Below, piece after piece: positions 32,586 through 39,336 of a DNA stretch of 64,000 nt. The first letter of the stretch is position 1, and each line of letters begins with the position of its first letter. The stretch is taken from assembly GCA_020024265.1 (NCBI GenBank), contig JAHHTW010000004.1:28020-92019 (forward strand), written 5' to 3'. Position numbers and translations under genes: made by a program. The notes below the pieces were generated by a model that did no database searches, was not told where the DNA came from, and was given only the letters and a program-made list of their open reading frames with translations. Source of the DNA: Anaerotignum sp. (GTDB lineage: Bacteria > Bacillota > Clostridia > Lachnospirales > Anaerotignaceae).

Positions 32586-33599
32586 ATGCCGAATTTACAA
32601 AGTATTTGGAGAGGTATGCCGCAACAGATGGCAAAGAGGATACAGGATTGTATCACAAATGCAGAGGAAACATTGCAGGAAATCCGTTTGCGCAGGGACA
32701 AGCCCTTACTGCTACGTAGTACAAAGGGATGGCAGTATGTGCAGTATGGTACACAAGCACCCTATACGGTTACAGGCAGTGATATCAAAGCATGTGTATC
32801 GCTTTTAAGCGGATATTCTTTATACGCATTTGAGGAGGAATTGCGACAGGGCTTTTTGACCATTGCAGGTGGGCATCGTGTGGGGTTTTGCGGAAAAGCT
32901 GTGGTAGAGGATGGAAGGATTCGTACCTTGCATCAAATCAGTTCGTTGAATATTCGTATTGCAAGAGAGGTGTTTGGTTGTGCAGATGAAATGCTGCCAT
33001 ACCTTTTTTCGGATGGTCAGTTTTGTCACACATTGATTTTGTCCCCTCCGGGATGTGGGAAAACCACATTGCTCAGAGAAATGATTCATTGCCTTGCAAA
33101 TGCGCCATACCATTATACGGTTGGTGTGGCAGATGAAAGAGGAGAAATCGCAGGGATGTATGAGGGGGTACCACAAATGGATTTAGGAGAATGCAGTGAT
33201 GTGATTTCTGGTTGTCCGAAGGCGGCAGGAATGGAGCTTTTGCTGCGCAGCATGTCACCGCAAATCATTGCGGTGGATGAATTGGGCAGAGAAGAGGATT
33301 TTTTTGCAGCGGTGGATACGGTGCATGCAGGCGTGCGGCTGCTTTGTACGGTACATGGCAGTTGTTTGGAAGATGTGCAAAAAAGACCATTTGTACGAAA
33401 ACTATTGGAAATGGGCGCAATGGAACGATTTGTATTGTTGTCATACAACTATGGCGTGGGAAATATAGCACAGATTTTAGATGGGAACGGAAATTGTATC
33501 TACAATGGAAGGAGGGAAAATACGGATGATGAAGCTATTCGGAATTTTATGCATATTGACGGCGAGCGCAGTGACAGGCATTTTTTTGTGCCTGCGTGA
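32586..33599 (+). CDS. spoIIIAA: Stage III sporulation protein AA (engulfment channel ATPase)
   Basis: Cytoplasmic secretion-type ATPase of the SpoIIIA-SpoIIQ feeding-tube complex, in the mother cell. Walker A S-P-P-G-C-G-K-T-T is near residue 155, and A-V-D-E-L-G-R is the Walker B region. The N-terminal half (EIRLRRDKPLLL, then G-G-H-R-V-G-F-C-G-K) is the usual SpoIIIAA domain. With 337 residues it is about 30 longer than the B. subtilis protein; the extra tail overlaps spoIIIAB by 74 bases. AGGAGGTGG precedes the ATG. First gene of an eight-gene operon. Confidence 0.95.
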   Translation: MPNLQSIWRGMPQQMAKRIQDCITNAEETLQEIRLRRDKPLLLRSTKGWQYVQYGTQAPYTVTGSDIKACVSLLSGYSLYAFEEELRQGFLTIAGGHRVGFCGKAVVEDGRIRTLHQISSLNIRIAREVFGCADEMLPYLFSDGQFCHTLILSPPGCGKTTLLREMIHCLANAPYHYTVGVADERGEIAGMYEGVPQMDLGECSDVISGCPKAAGMELLLRSMSPQIIAVDELGREEDFFAAVDTVHAGVRLLCTVHGSCLEDVQKRPFVRKLLEMGAMERFVLLSYNYGVGNIAQILDGNGNCIYNGRRENTDDEAIRNFMHIDGERSDRHFFVPA

Positions 33600-34044
33600 A
33601 AAATATCGCTTGCAGGATATACAAATGCTGCAACGGGCAATTATGCTTTTGGGGGGTGAGATCGGATACCTTTCTGCTCCCTTGGCAGAAGCATTGGAAA
33701 ATGTGAGCTATAAAATTTCCGGAGAAATCGGAGATGTTTTTCAAAAAATTTCCAAACAGCTGCAAAAGCGTAAGGAACAAACCGCTGAGGAAATTTGGAA
33801 TGTTATATGGCAAAAGGAAGCAAAAAGTATGTATTTGACAGCAGAGGATATACAGATGGTATTAGAGTTTGGAAAAACACTGGGCTATCTGGACAAGCAG
33901 CAGCAGGAACATAGTATGCAGCGCTTGTTATTCGATTTGGAGCAGATGGAAAAACGTATTACACACAGATTACAAAAAAATGGAAAATTATATTATCGTA
34001 TGGGCATATTATGCGGTTTATTATTGATCGTGGTGTTGTTATGA
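33526..34044 (+). CDS. spoIIIAB: Stage III sporulation protein AB
   Basis: Membrane-anchored SpoIIIA channel component with similarity to type II secretion GspF-like proteins. An N-terminal membrane helix (L-F-G-I-L-C-I-L-T-A-S-A-V) is followed by a helical domain and a C-terminal helix (GILCGLLLIVVLL). The paired ATG codons at 33526 and 33529 follow GGAGG; the longest frame starts 45 bases earlier without support. The 172-residue length equals the family norm. It begins inside spoIIIAA in another frame, so the two are probably translationally coupled. Confidence 0.92.
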   Translation: MMKLFGILCILTASAVTGIFLCLREKYRLQDIQMLQRAIMLLGGEIGYLSAPLAEALENVSYKISGEIGDVFQKISKQLQKRKEQTAEEIWNVIWQKEAKSMYLTAEDIQMVLEFGKTLGYLDKQQQEHSMQRLLFDLEQMEKRITHRLQKNGKLYYRMGILCGLLLIVVLL

Positions 34045-34063
34045 GAAACAAGGGGGGATAGAT

Positions 34064-34258
34064 GTGGAAATTGGTATTGTGTTTCGGATTGCGGCAGTAG
34101 GTATACTGGTTGCGGTATTGAACCAGATTTTGACAAAAGCCGGTAGAGAGGAGCAAGCAATGATGACCACATTGGCAGGGTTGGTTTTGGTGCTTTTTTG
34201 GGTCATTCAGTATATCAGTGAACTATTCCAAACAATGGAAACCATGTTTCAATTTTAG
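34064..34258 (+). CDS. spoIIIAC: Stage III sporulation protein AC
   Basis: Small membrane protein of the SpoIIIA channel, 64 residues with two hydrophobic helices (IVFRIAAVGILVAVLNQILT and LAGLVLVLFWVIQY). A basic loop K-A-G-R-E-E lies between them, as in all SpoIIIAC proteins. It starts with GTG, preceded by GGGGGGA. It lies 19 bases after spoIIIAB and 11 before spoIIIAD. Confidence 0.93.
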   Translation: MEIGIVFRIAAVGILVAVLNQILTKAGREEQAMMTTLAGLVLVLFWVIQYISELFQTMETMFQF

Positions 34259-34269
34259 GGGGTGTACAT

Positions 34270-34653
34270 ATGGAAATGGCAAAGATTTTTGGTGTGGGTA
34301 TGATTGGAACATTGCTTTGCATCGTGCTGCAAAAGCAAAATCCACAGTTTGCAATCGTTACTGCTTTTTTGACAGGTATTTTGATTTTGAGCTGGATTTT
34401 CACACCATTGTCCAATCTTTTGCATCAATTACGAGATATGGCAGCACAGGCAGGTGTGGAGGATAGATATTTTGCCATTATCCTGAAGGTCATCGGCATT
34501 GCATATCTTGCGCAATTTGGTGCGCAGCTTTGCACAGATGCGGGAGAAGGCGCAGTTGCTGCAAAGATTGAATTGGCAGGGAAAGTGCTGATTATGGCAG
34601 TTTCGGCTCCCATTCTGGCAGAGCTTTTGCAAGTGATTGTGACGTTGGTATAG
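34270..34653 (+). CDS. spoIIIAD: Stage III sporulation protein AD
   Basis: Membrane component of the SpoIIIA channel, about four hydrophobic segments in 127 residues, paralogous in part to SpoIIIAC. The C-terminal segment C-T-D-A-G-E-G-A-V-A-A-K-I-E-L-A-G-K is the strongly conserved family signature. AGGGGGTG precedes the ATG. Twelve bases separate it from spoIIIAE. Confidence 0.93.
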   Translation: MEMAKIFGVGMIGTLLCIVLQKQNPQFAIVTAFLTGILILSWIFTPLSNLLHQLRDMAAQAGVEDRYFAIILKVIGIAYLAQFGAQLCTDAGEGAVAAKIELAGKVLIMAVSAPILAELLQVIVTLV

Positions 34654-34665
34654 GAGGGACATACG

Positions 34666-35757
34666 ATGCGCAGGGGATTTTTCGCTTTGCTGCTTTTCCT
34701 TTTTCTATGTCCTTATCCGGTATGTGGTGCGGAAGAATCCTATTTACAGCAGCTCGAAGCTCTGGATGAAGCCACAGATGGCTATTTGGAGGATACGAGT
34801 TTTACCGATTTGATGCAGGCAATTGCCGGAGATTGGTCGTTTTCCGTGAATGAAATTGGGGAAAAGCTGGGGGAAATGGCATTTGGTGAAGTACGTACAC
34901 AAAGCAGGCTGATTATACAGATGCTGGCAGTTACCATTTTGGCAGCGGTTCTACGACAGTTGACAGGTTCTTTTGCGGGAAAGGAAGTGGGGGAACTTGG
35001 TTTTTATGTCTGCTATATGGTATTGATTGCTGTTATATTACAAACATTTTTTGAAATCACAGAAACAGTGGTTTTGCGTATGGAGAAATGCACAGATGCA
35101 TTTCATGTGATGCTGCCTGTATTTTTGGTATTATCCGCATCTTCGGGCAATTTGACACAGACCGCTTTGATGGGACCTACCATGATGGGTGGTTGTACGC
35201 TCATTGCGACGATGATGCGTACGGTGATTGTTCCTGTGGTATTGGTGGCAGTGGCTTTGGAGATGACGGACAAGTTATCGGAACAGCCCATTACCGCACG
35301 CTTTGCAAAACTCTTGCGACAGTGTGTTGCTTGGGGATTAAAGGGGCTAGCCTGTGGATTTATGCTCTTGCTGTCGATACAAAAGCTGGGTGGAGGTGCA
35401 GTCAATTCCCTGACGGTACGTACTGCAAAAATTGCGGTGAATGCAGTGCCGATTGTTGGGGATGTGATGGGTGGTGCAGTGGATACTGCGGCAGCGGTAT
35501 CCGCTACATTGCGCCATAGCACATTGGCAGCAGTGATATTATTTTTTTTGTTGTTTTGCTTACCGCTGATGCTCAAGCTTTTGGTGATGATGCTGATTTT
35601 TAAGCTGACGGCAGCAGCGGCAGAGTCGATATGCGAAACAAGACTGGTAGATTGTATTGGAATTGCTGGGGATTATACAGCGCTTTTGCTGGGTGCAGTG
35701 TTTTTGGTGCAGGTGATGCTGCTTTTTGCAGCAGTATTATTGCTGGGGGTACTATGA
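34666..35757 (+). CDS. spoIIIAE: Stage III sporulation protein AE
   Basis: Large polytopic membrane protein of the SpoIIIA channel. The N-terminus is a signal peptide (A-L-L-L-F-L-F-L-C-P-Y-P-V-C-G-A) followed by an external segment, then six or more membrane helices from about residue 85. Internal P-I-V-G-D-V-M-G-G-A-V-D-T near residue 265 is typical of the family. The 363 residues are slightly under the B. subtilis length (399). Its stop codon overlaps an ATG of spoIIIAF's longer frame. Confidence 0.94.
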   Translation: MRRGFFALLLFLFLCPYPVCGAEESYLQQLEALDEATDGYLEDTSFTDLMQAIAGDWSFSVNEIGEKLGEMAFGEVRTQSRLIIQMLAVTILAAVLRQLTGSFAGKEVGELGFYVCYMVLIAVILQTFFEITETVVLRMEKCTDAFHVMLPVFLVLSASSGNLTQTALMGPTMMGGCTLIATMMRTVIVPVVLVAVALEMTDKLSEQPITARFAKLLRQCVAWGLKGLACGFMLLLSIQKLGGGAVNSLTVRTAKIAVNAVPIVGDVMGGAVDTAAAVSATLRHSTLAAVILFFLLFCLPLMLKLLVMMLIFKLTAAAAESICETRLVDCIGIAGDYTALLLGAVFLVQVMLLFAAVLLLGVL

Positions 35758-35774
35758 AAGAAAGGAGTGCAGGC

Positions 35775-35954
35775 ATGATTGCAATGTTCACTGCATATAT
35801 AAAAACTATAACCGCATTGACTGTTTTTGCTGTGATGGCTGGGCTGTTGATGCCGGATGGAAAATTTCGTCAATATACCAGATGGGTGCTGGGACTGTTG
35901 GTGTTGACTGCAATGCTAGAGCCAATCCTACAGCTGCTTGCATGGAAGCGATAG
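35775..35954 (+). CDS. spoIIIAF: Stage III sporulation protein AF, membrane part only
   Basis: Short protein at the spoIIIAF position, between AE and AG. Its 59 residues hold only the two membrane helices and the linker P-D-G-K-F-R-Q-Y-T-R-W-V-L-G-L that characterise the N-terminus of SpoIIIAF. The soluble domain, about 140 residues in B. subtilis (ring-building-like fold), is missing. After the stop, the 33 bases to spoIIIAG leave no room for it. ATG 35775 has AGGAG seven bases upstream; an ATG at 35754 overlapping the spoIIIAE stop would add seven residues. It is either a natural short form or a truncation. Confidence 0.8.
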   Translation: MIAMFTAYIKTITALTVFAVMAGLLMPDGKFRQYTRWVLGLLVLTAMLEPILQLLAWKR

Positions 35955-35987
35955 GCAAAGTGACAAAAGAGGGAAGGGAGAAAAACA

Positions 35988-36530
35988 ATGAAACATGATT
36001 TTTTAAGACAGTTTTTCCGTCCGGAAAATCAAAAGTCTATGGTTGGCATTGTCAGTGTATTTTTGCTGGGCATTGTACTTTTGTTTTGCAGCAGTCATTT
36101 TTTTGTACAGGATACGGAACAAAATAAGACGGAGGAAGTACAAGAGATACATCATACAGAGCGGGCAGAGCGACAGGTGGAGCAAGAAATGGAGCAAATT
36201 TTGTCGCAAATTGAAGGCGCAGGAGCAGTACGTGTGATGCTGACATACAGCAGCACAGAGCAACGTGTGCCGGCAACAGAAACCAAGCGAGAGGAGAGCA
36301 ATCGTTCTGGTGAGAGCCACATAGGAAGTGAGCAAAAAATTGTATTGATTGAGGAACGCTCCGGAGGACAAAAACCATTGATTCTTTCAGAATATGCACC
36401 TGTGGTGGAAGGTGTTGTGATTGTGGCACAAGGAGGGGGAAATGCTGTGGTACGTGATGCACTGCATCAGGCAGCGCAAGCGCTGTTGCAGGTACCGTCA
36501 CATAAAATAGCAATTTTGAAAATGAAATGA
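35988..36530 (+). CDS. spoIIIAG: Stage III sporulation protein AG
   Basis: Ring-forming SpoIIIA channel component exposed in the intermembrane space between mother cell and forespore. One membrane helix (VGIVSVFLLGIVLLF, residues 19-33) is followed by a charged linker and the ring domain. The latter includes I-E-G-A-G-A-V-R-V-M-L-T-Y and V-E-G-V-V-I-V-A-Q-G-G-G, the family signature. 180 residues, a little under B. subtilis (229) through a shorter insertion in the ring domain. GGGAGAAAAACA precedes ATG. Confidence 0.93.
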   Translation: MKHDFLRQFFRPENQKSMVGIVSVFLLGIVLLFCSSHFFVQDTEQNKTEEVQEIHHTERAERQVEQEMEQILSQIEGAGAVRVMLTYSSTEQRVPATETKREESNRSGESHIGSEQKIVLIEERSGGQKPLILSEYAPVVEGVVIVAQGGGNAVVRDALHQAAQALLQVPSHKIAILKMK

Positions 36531-36543
36531 GGAGGAAAAGGAT

Positions 36544-37221
36544 ATGTTTCAGATCAAAAGAAATCAGGTAGTGGTAACGGCATTGGCAGTAATGATTGCA
36601 GCAGCAGGATATTTGAATTTTCAGGAAAGTCGCAGTGCGGAAGGAACAAAGACCGCTATGCAGCTGACAGAAGAAGGGGATATGGCAGCAGTGATGGATG
36701 AGGGATATTCTGCTTTGCCAGATGACATGACAGCAGAGGAGTTAAATATGGAAAAGAAGGATGCGCAAGACAAAACAGTACTTGATCCCATAACCGCAGA
36801 AGTATCTGAAACGACAGGGGACGGTACAGCGATATTTGCAAATGCACAAGCTGATGGGGATGCAGCACAGTATTTTGCAGAGGCAAAGCTGGATCGAGAA
36901 CAATCCAGAGCCAAACAAAAGGATATTTTAACGGAAATGATCAATAATACCAATGTCAGTGAAAGTCAAAAAAATGTTTGTAGCGACAGTATGTTGGAAT
37001 TGCAGCAGCGCATTGAAAAAGAAACAGCAGCGGAAGCCATGATTGAGGCAAAAGGATTTTCTGATGCCTATGTACGTATTGATGATGAAACGGTGGATGT
37101 GGTGGTCAATAAAGATCAGCTGACCGAACAGGAGGTAGCACAGATCGAAGATATTGTCAAACGCAAAACAGGATACAATGCAGAGCAGATTCGCATTTCA
37201 TCATGGAAAAAGAGCAAATAA
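36544..37221 (+). CDS. spoIIIAH: Stage III sporulation protein AH
   Basis: Mother-cell membrane protein whose extracellular domain pairs with forespore SpoIIQ across the septum. The N-terminus is a single membrane helix (Q-V-V-V-T-A-L-A-V-M-I-A-A-A-G-Y-L). The C-terminal ring-building domain from about residue 115 (A-K-L-D-R-E-Q-S-R to Y-N-A-E-Q-I-R-I) resembles YscJ/FliF rings. 225 residues, typical. Last gene of the operon; the asp23-nusB genes often found next are not here. Confidence 0.95.
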   Translation: MFQIKRNQVVVTALAVMIAAAGYLNFQESRSAEGTKTAMQLTEEGDMAAVMDEGYSALPDDMTAEELNMEKKDAQDKTVLDPITAEVSETTGDGTAIFANAQADGDAAQYFAEAKLDREQSRAKQKDILTEMINNTNVSESQKNVCSDSMLELQQRIEKETAAEAMIEAKGFSDAYVRIDDETVDVVVNKDQLTEQEVAQIEDIVKRKTGYNAEQIRISSWKKSK

Positions 37222-37251
37222 GCCCCTTTGTATCATGGGGAGCAAAGAGGC
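37222..37251. terminator. Weak terminator between spoIIIAH and DUF1836 gene
   Basis: GCCcCTTTG (37222-37230) pairs with CAAAGaGGC (37243-37251) with one central mismatch. The T-rich tail is better on the minus strand. Lies between convergent genes. Confidence 0.4.
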
Positions 37252-37264
37252 TGCATGTTCTGTA

Positions 37265-37822
37265 TTAGAAATAGAGATCTAGGATATGCTCTGCAAAATG
37301 CTTTTCCGTATTTGCACGAACGGCAAAAAGCAGCAAGAGCATGATTTCTTCGGTTTCTTCATCATAATCTGTCAATAAATCCTGCCCAAGCAGAGCGGTA
37401 GTGGATTGCATATGATCCCTGACAGCTTTTTGTAAAAAAACGAATCCTTCATAAATGCGCAAAATCTTTTTTTGGGATTCTGATGGGGCAAGAGAGAGTG
37501 TGGATTGAAAAAGCGCAGCAATGTCACGTATGGAAAGCACGGATTTTAAATGAAAAATCATAATCAAAAGCATCATATGTGTGGGTGTATATTTTTTCTT
37601 CACAGGTGGTGGCAGTATTTTTGCTTTTGTGTAATTGTTAATCATGGTTTTCGTGAGTAATTTGGTATCCGGTGTACGTTTATAGTATTGCAGGGTTTGA
37701 TCCATAAATGTCGTGACCTGATCCATATACAAATCAATACTTGGAATTTCACTGACTTCTACAATGGGCAGAGCAAGAAGCTCTTGTTGGAAGGTGTCTT
37801 GTATCTTTTTGGGTATCTGCAT
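37265..37822 (-). CDS. DUF1836 family protein, putative regulator
   Basis: Cytoplasmic protein of the DUF1836 family, widespread in Firmicutes and often taken as a MerR-like DNA-binding protein. The middle part T-K-T-M-I-N-N-Y-T-K-A-K-I-L-P-P-P-V-K-K is the family hallmark and looks like a winged-helix segment; the C-terminal half is helical. The ATG at 37822 is chosen because AAGG lies nine bases upstream; an ATG at 37831 abuts it. It has its own promoter at 37846-37874. No experimental role is known to me. Confidence 0.88.
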   Translation of the reverse strand: MQIPKKIQDTFQQELLALPIVEVSEIPSIDLYMDQVTTFMDQTLQYYKRTPDTKLLTKTMINNYTKAKILPPPVKKKYTPTHMMLLIMIFHLKSVLSIRDIAALFQSTLSLAPSESQKKILRIYEGFVFLQKAVRDHMQSTTALLGQDLLTDYDEETEEIMLLLLFAVRANTEKHFAEHILDLYF

Positions 37823-37845
37823 CCATATCATCCTTTCTTGCCAAT

Positions 37846-37874
37846 AGTATAACGTATCTATCTCTCTACGGCAA
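37846..37874 (-). promoter_or_regulatory. Promoter of the DUF1836 gene
   Basis: Minus-strand TTGCCG (37874-37869) and TATACT (37851-37846), 17-base spacer, 23 bases before the start. Confidence 0.6.
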
Positions 37875-38150
37875 TGACTTCTTTTTTCTGTATTGCCAAT
37901 TTTTGATATGGGGGATGAAAGTGCTGAGGTGGCATTGCAAAGACAGTTTTCCAGAACAGACAGCGCCGTAAATCAATTGTAAAATCGTATGGGTGATCGC
38001 ATAGATACATACTGGTTTCGGCATGGAAAGAGCCTGAATAAACAATCGCCTGTTTTATGGAAGCTATGTTTGCGAGATGGATTGACATTGTTATTTGAGT
38101 GATATGAAATTTTTTGCAGAGTATATGGTATATTTGTGTCATATTTTATA

Positions 38151-38179
38151 TTGCAAATATAGGTGCGATGTATTATAAT
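38151..38179 (+). promoter_or_regulatory. Promoter of the hemolysin-III gene
   Basis: TTGCAA (38151-38156) and TATAAT (38174-38179), 17-base spacer, 50 bases before the start codon. Upstream, 37875-38150 shows only an unsupported minus-strand frame. Confidence 0.65.
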
Positions 38180-38229
38180 ATCAACATATTCGATACATAG
38201 TAATAAAAACTAGATAAGGAAGTGTTGAT

Positions 38230-38886
38230 ATGCAAGAAAAACAAACGAAAATCAAAGATCCGGGAAGCGCCTTGACACATTTTATTGGCTTTGTTGCGGT
38301 CATTCCGTGTTTTATTGCACTGATTCAAAAGGCACGATTGGAAGCCGGCACATTGGAGGTTGTGGCATTTTCTATATTTGGTATTTCATTGTTGCTGCTT
38401 TACGGGGCAAGCACCATATACCATACCTTACGTTTGTCACAGGAAAAAACACAAATTTTACGCCGCATAGATCATATGATGATCTTTGTATTGATTGCCG
38501 GCACATATACACCCATTTGCTTGATTTCTCTACATGGTGCATGGGGATGGACGTTATTGACATTGATTTGGGGAATTGCTTTTGGTGGGATTTTACTCAA
38601 AATATTTTGGATGCAAGCACCTCGTTGGCTTTCTACACTCATTTATATTGTGATGGGGTGGTTGGCAGTTATTGCCTTCGTACCTCTGGAACGTGCGGTT
38701 TCTTGGGCGGGCATTGCAATACTGATTTGCGGTGGTATGGCATATACTGTGGGCGCTGTGATTTATGCTTTGAAAAAGCCCAATATTCCGGCAATCAAAT
38801 ATTTTGGTTTCCATGAGATTTTTCATATTTTTGTTATGGCAGGCAGTGCGTTTCATATTGTATTTATGTTTGCATTTGTAGCGTGA
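38230..38886 (+). CDS. Hemolysin III / YqfA-family membrane protein
   Basis: Seven-helix membrane protein of the PAQR/hemolysin III superfamily, 218 residues. The conserved metal-site residues are visible: S-A-L-T-H near residue 17, S-T-I-Y-H-T-L, R-R-I-D-H, and the C-terminal G-F-H-E-I-F-H-I-F-V-M-A-G-S-A-F-H. The eukaryotic relatives are progestin/adiponectin receptors. In bacteria the role (membrane homeostasis or a hydrolase) is unsettled, and haemolysis is a historical label. GGAAGTG precedes ATG. It is a single-gene unit upstream of the leuS T-box. Confidence 0.92.
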   Translation: MQEKQTKIKDPGSALTHFIGFVAVIPCFIALIQKARLEAGTLEVVAFSIFGISLLLLYGASTIYHTLRLSQEKTQILRRIDHMMIFVLIAGTYTPICLISLHGAWGWTLLTLIWGIAFGGILLKIFWMQAPRWLSTLIYIVMGWLAVIAFVPLERAVSWAGIAILICGGMAYTVGAVIYALKKPNIPAIKYFGFHEIFHIFVMAGSAFHIVFMFAFVA

Positions 38887-38979
38887 ATGGCAGATCAATT
38901 TTATCTTTCTGGAACACAGGAGGTATGTGTCAGAAGGCACTTGTTTCCCTATGGTTTTTCAAAAAATTTACAAAAGGGC

Positions 38980-39008
38980 TTGATTTCTCTTGATAAATAT
39001 GATATAAA
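38980..39008 (+). promoter_or_regulatory. Sigma-A promoter of the leuS T-box transcript
   Basis: TTGATT (38980-38985) and TATAAA (39003-39008), 17-base spacer. Confidence 0.7.
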
Positions 39009-39025
39009 TGTTTTTGTAAAAAGAC

Positions 39026-39258
39026 ACTGACGAGGAGTAGTACATTGTATGGACTTTTTTCAGAGAGCTTTCGGTGGGTGGAAGAAAGCAAAAGCAGCAA
39101 TGGAACTGGCCTCTGAGTTTTTCCGTAGAACGCAAAATGCAAGTAAACGGCAACGGTTGCCCTCGTTATCGGGTCAAGAGCGTGTTTCTTAGGAAACAAA
39201 GTAGAGTGGTAACACGGAGTGTCCCTTCGTCTCTAAATGAGATGAAGGGGCTTTTTTT
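39026..39258 (+). promoter_or_regulatory. T-box leader, leucine specifier (CTG)
   Basis: tRNA-Leu-sensing attenuator upstream of leuS. It shows GAGGAGTAG near 39033, the AGAGAG bulge near 39063 and the specifier context GGAA-CTG-G near 39101-39108. The T-box AGAGTGGTAACACGG (39203-39217) departs from the AGGGTGG-N-ACCGCG consensus at three places but keeps the TGGT that pairs with the tRNA end. The terminator is CCCTTCGTCTC with GAGATGAAGGG, then seven T. The downstream gene confirms the amino acid. Confidence 0.92.
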
Positions 39259-39336
39259 ATACGAATATATCAGCTCTTGCATATGTATGGTATGTTGCGA
39301 TGTTTCATCGATAAACCGAAAAAGGAGGAATTGAAA

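Noticed and set aside
37858..38142. 94-codon minus-strand frame upstream of the DUF1836 gene
   Set aside because: No ribosome-binding site at either possible start, no recognised family, and the DUF1836 promoter lies across its 3' end. It cannot be fully excluded.
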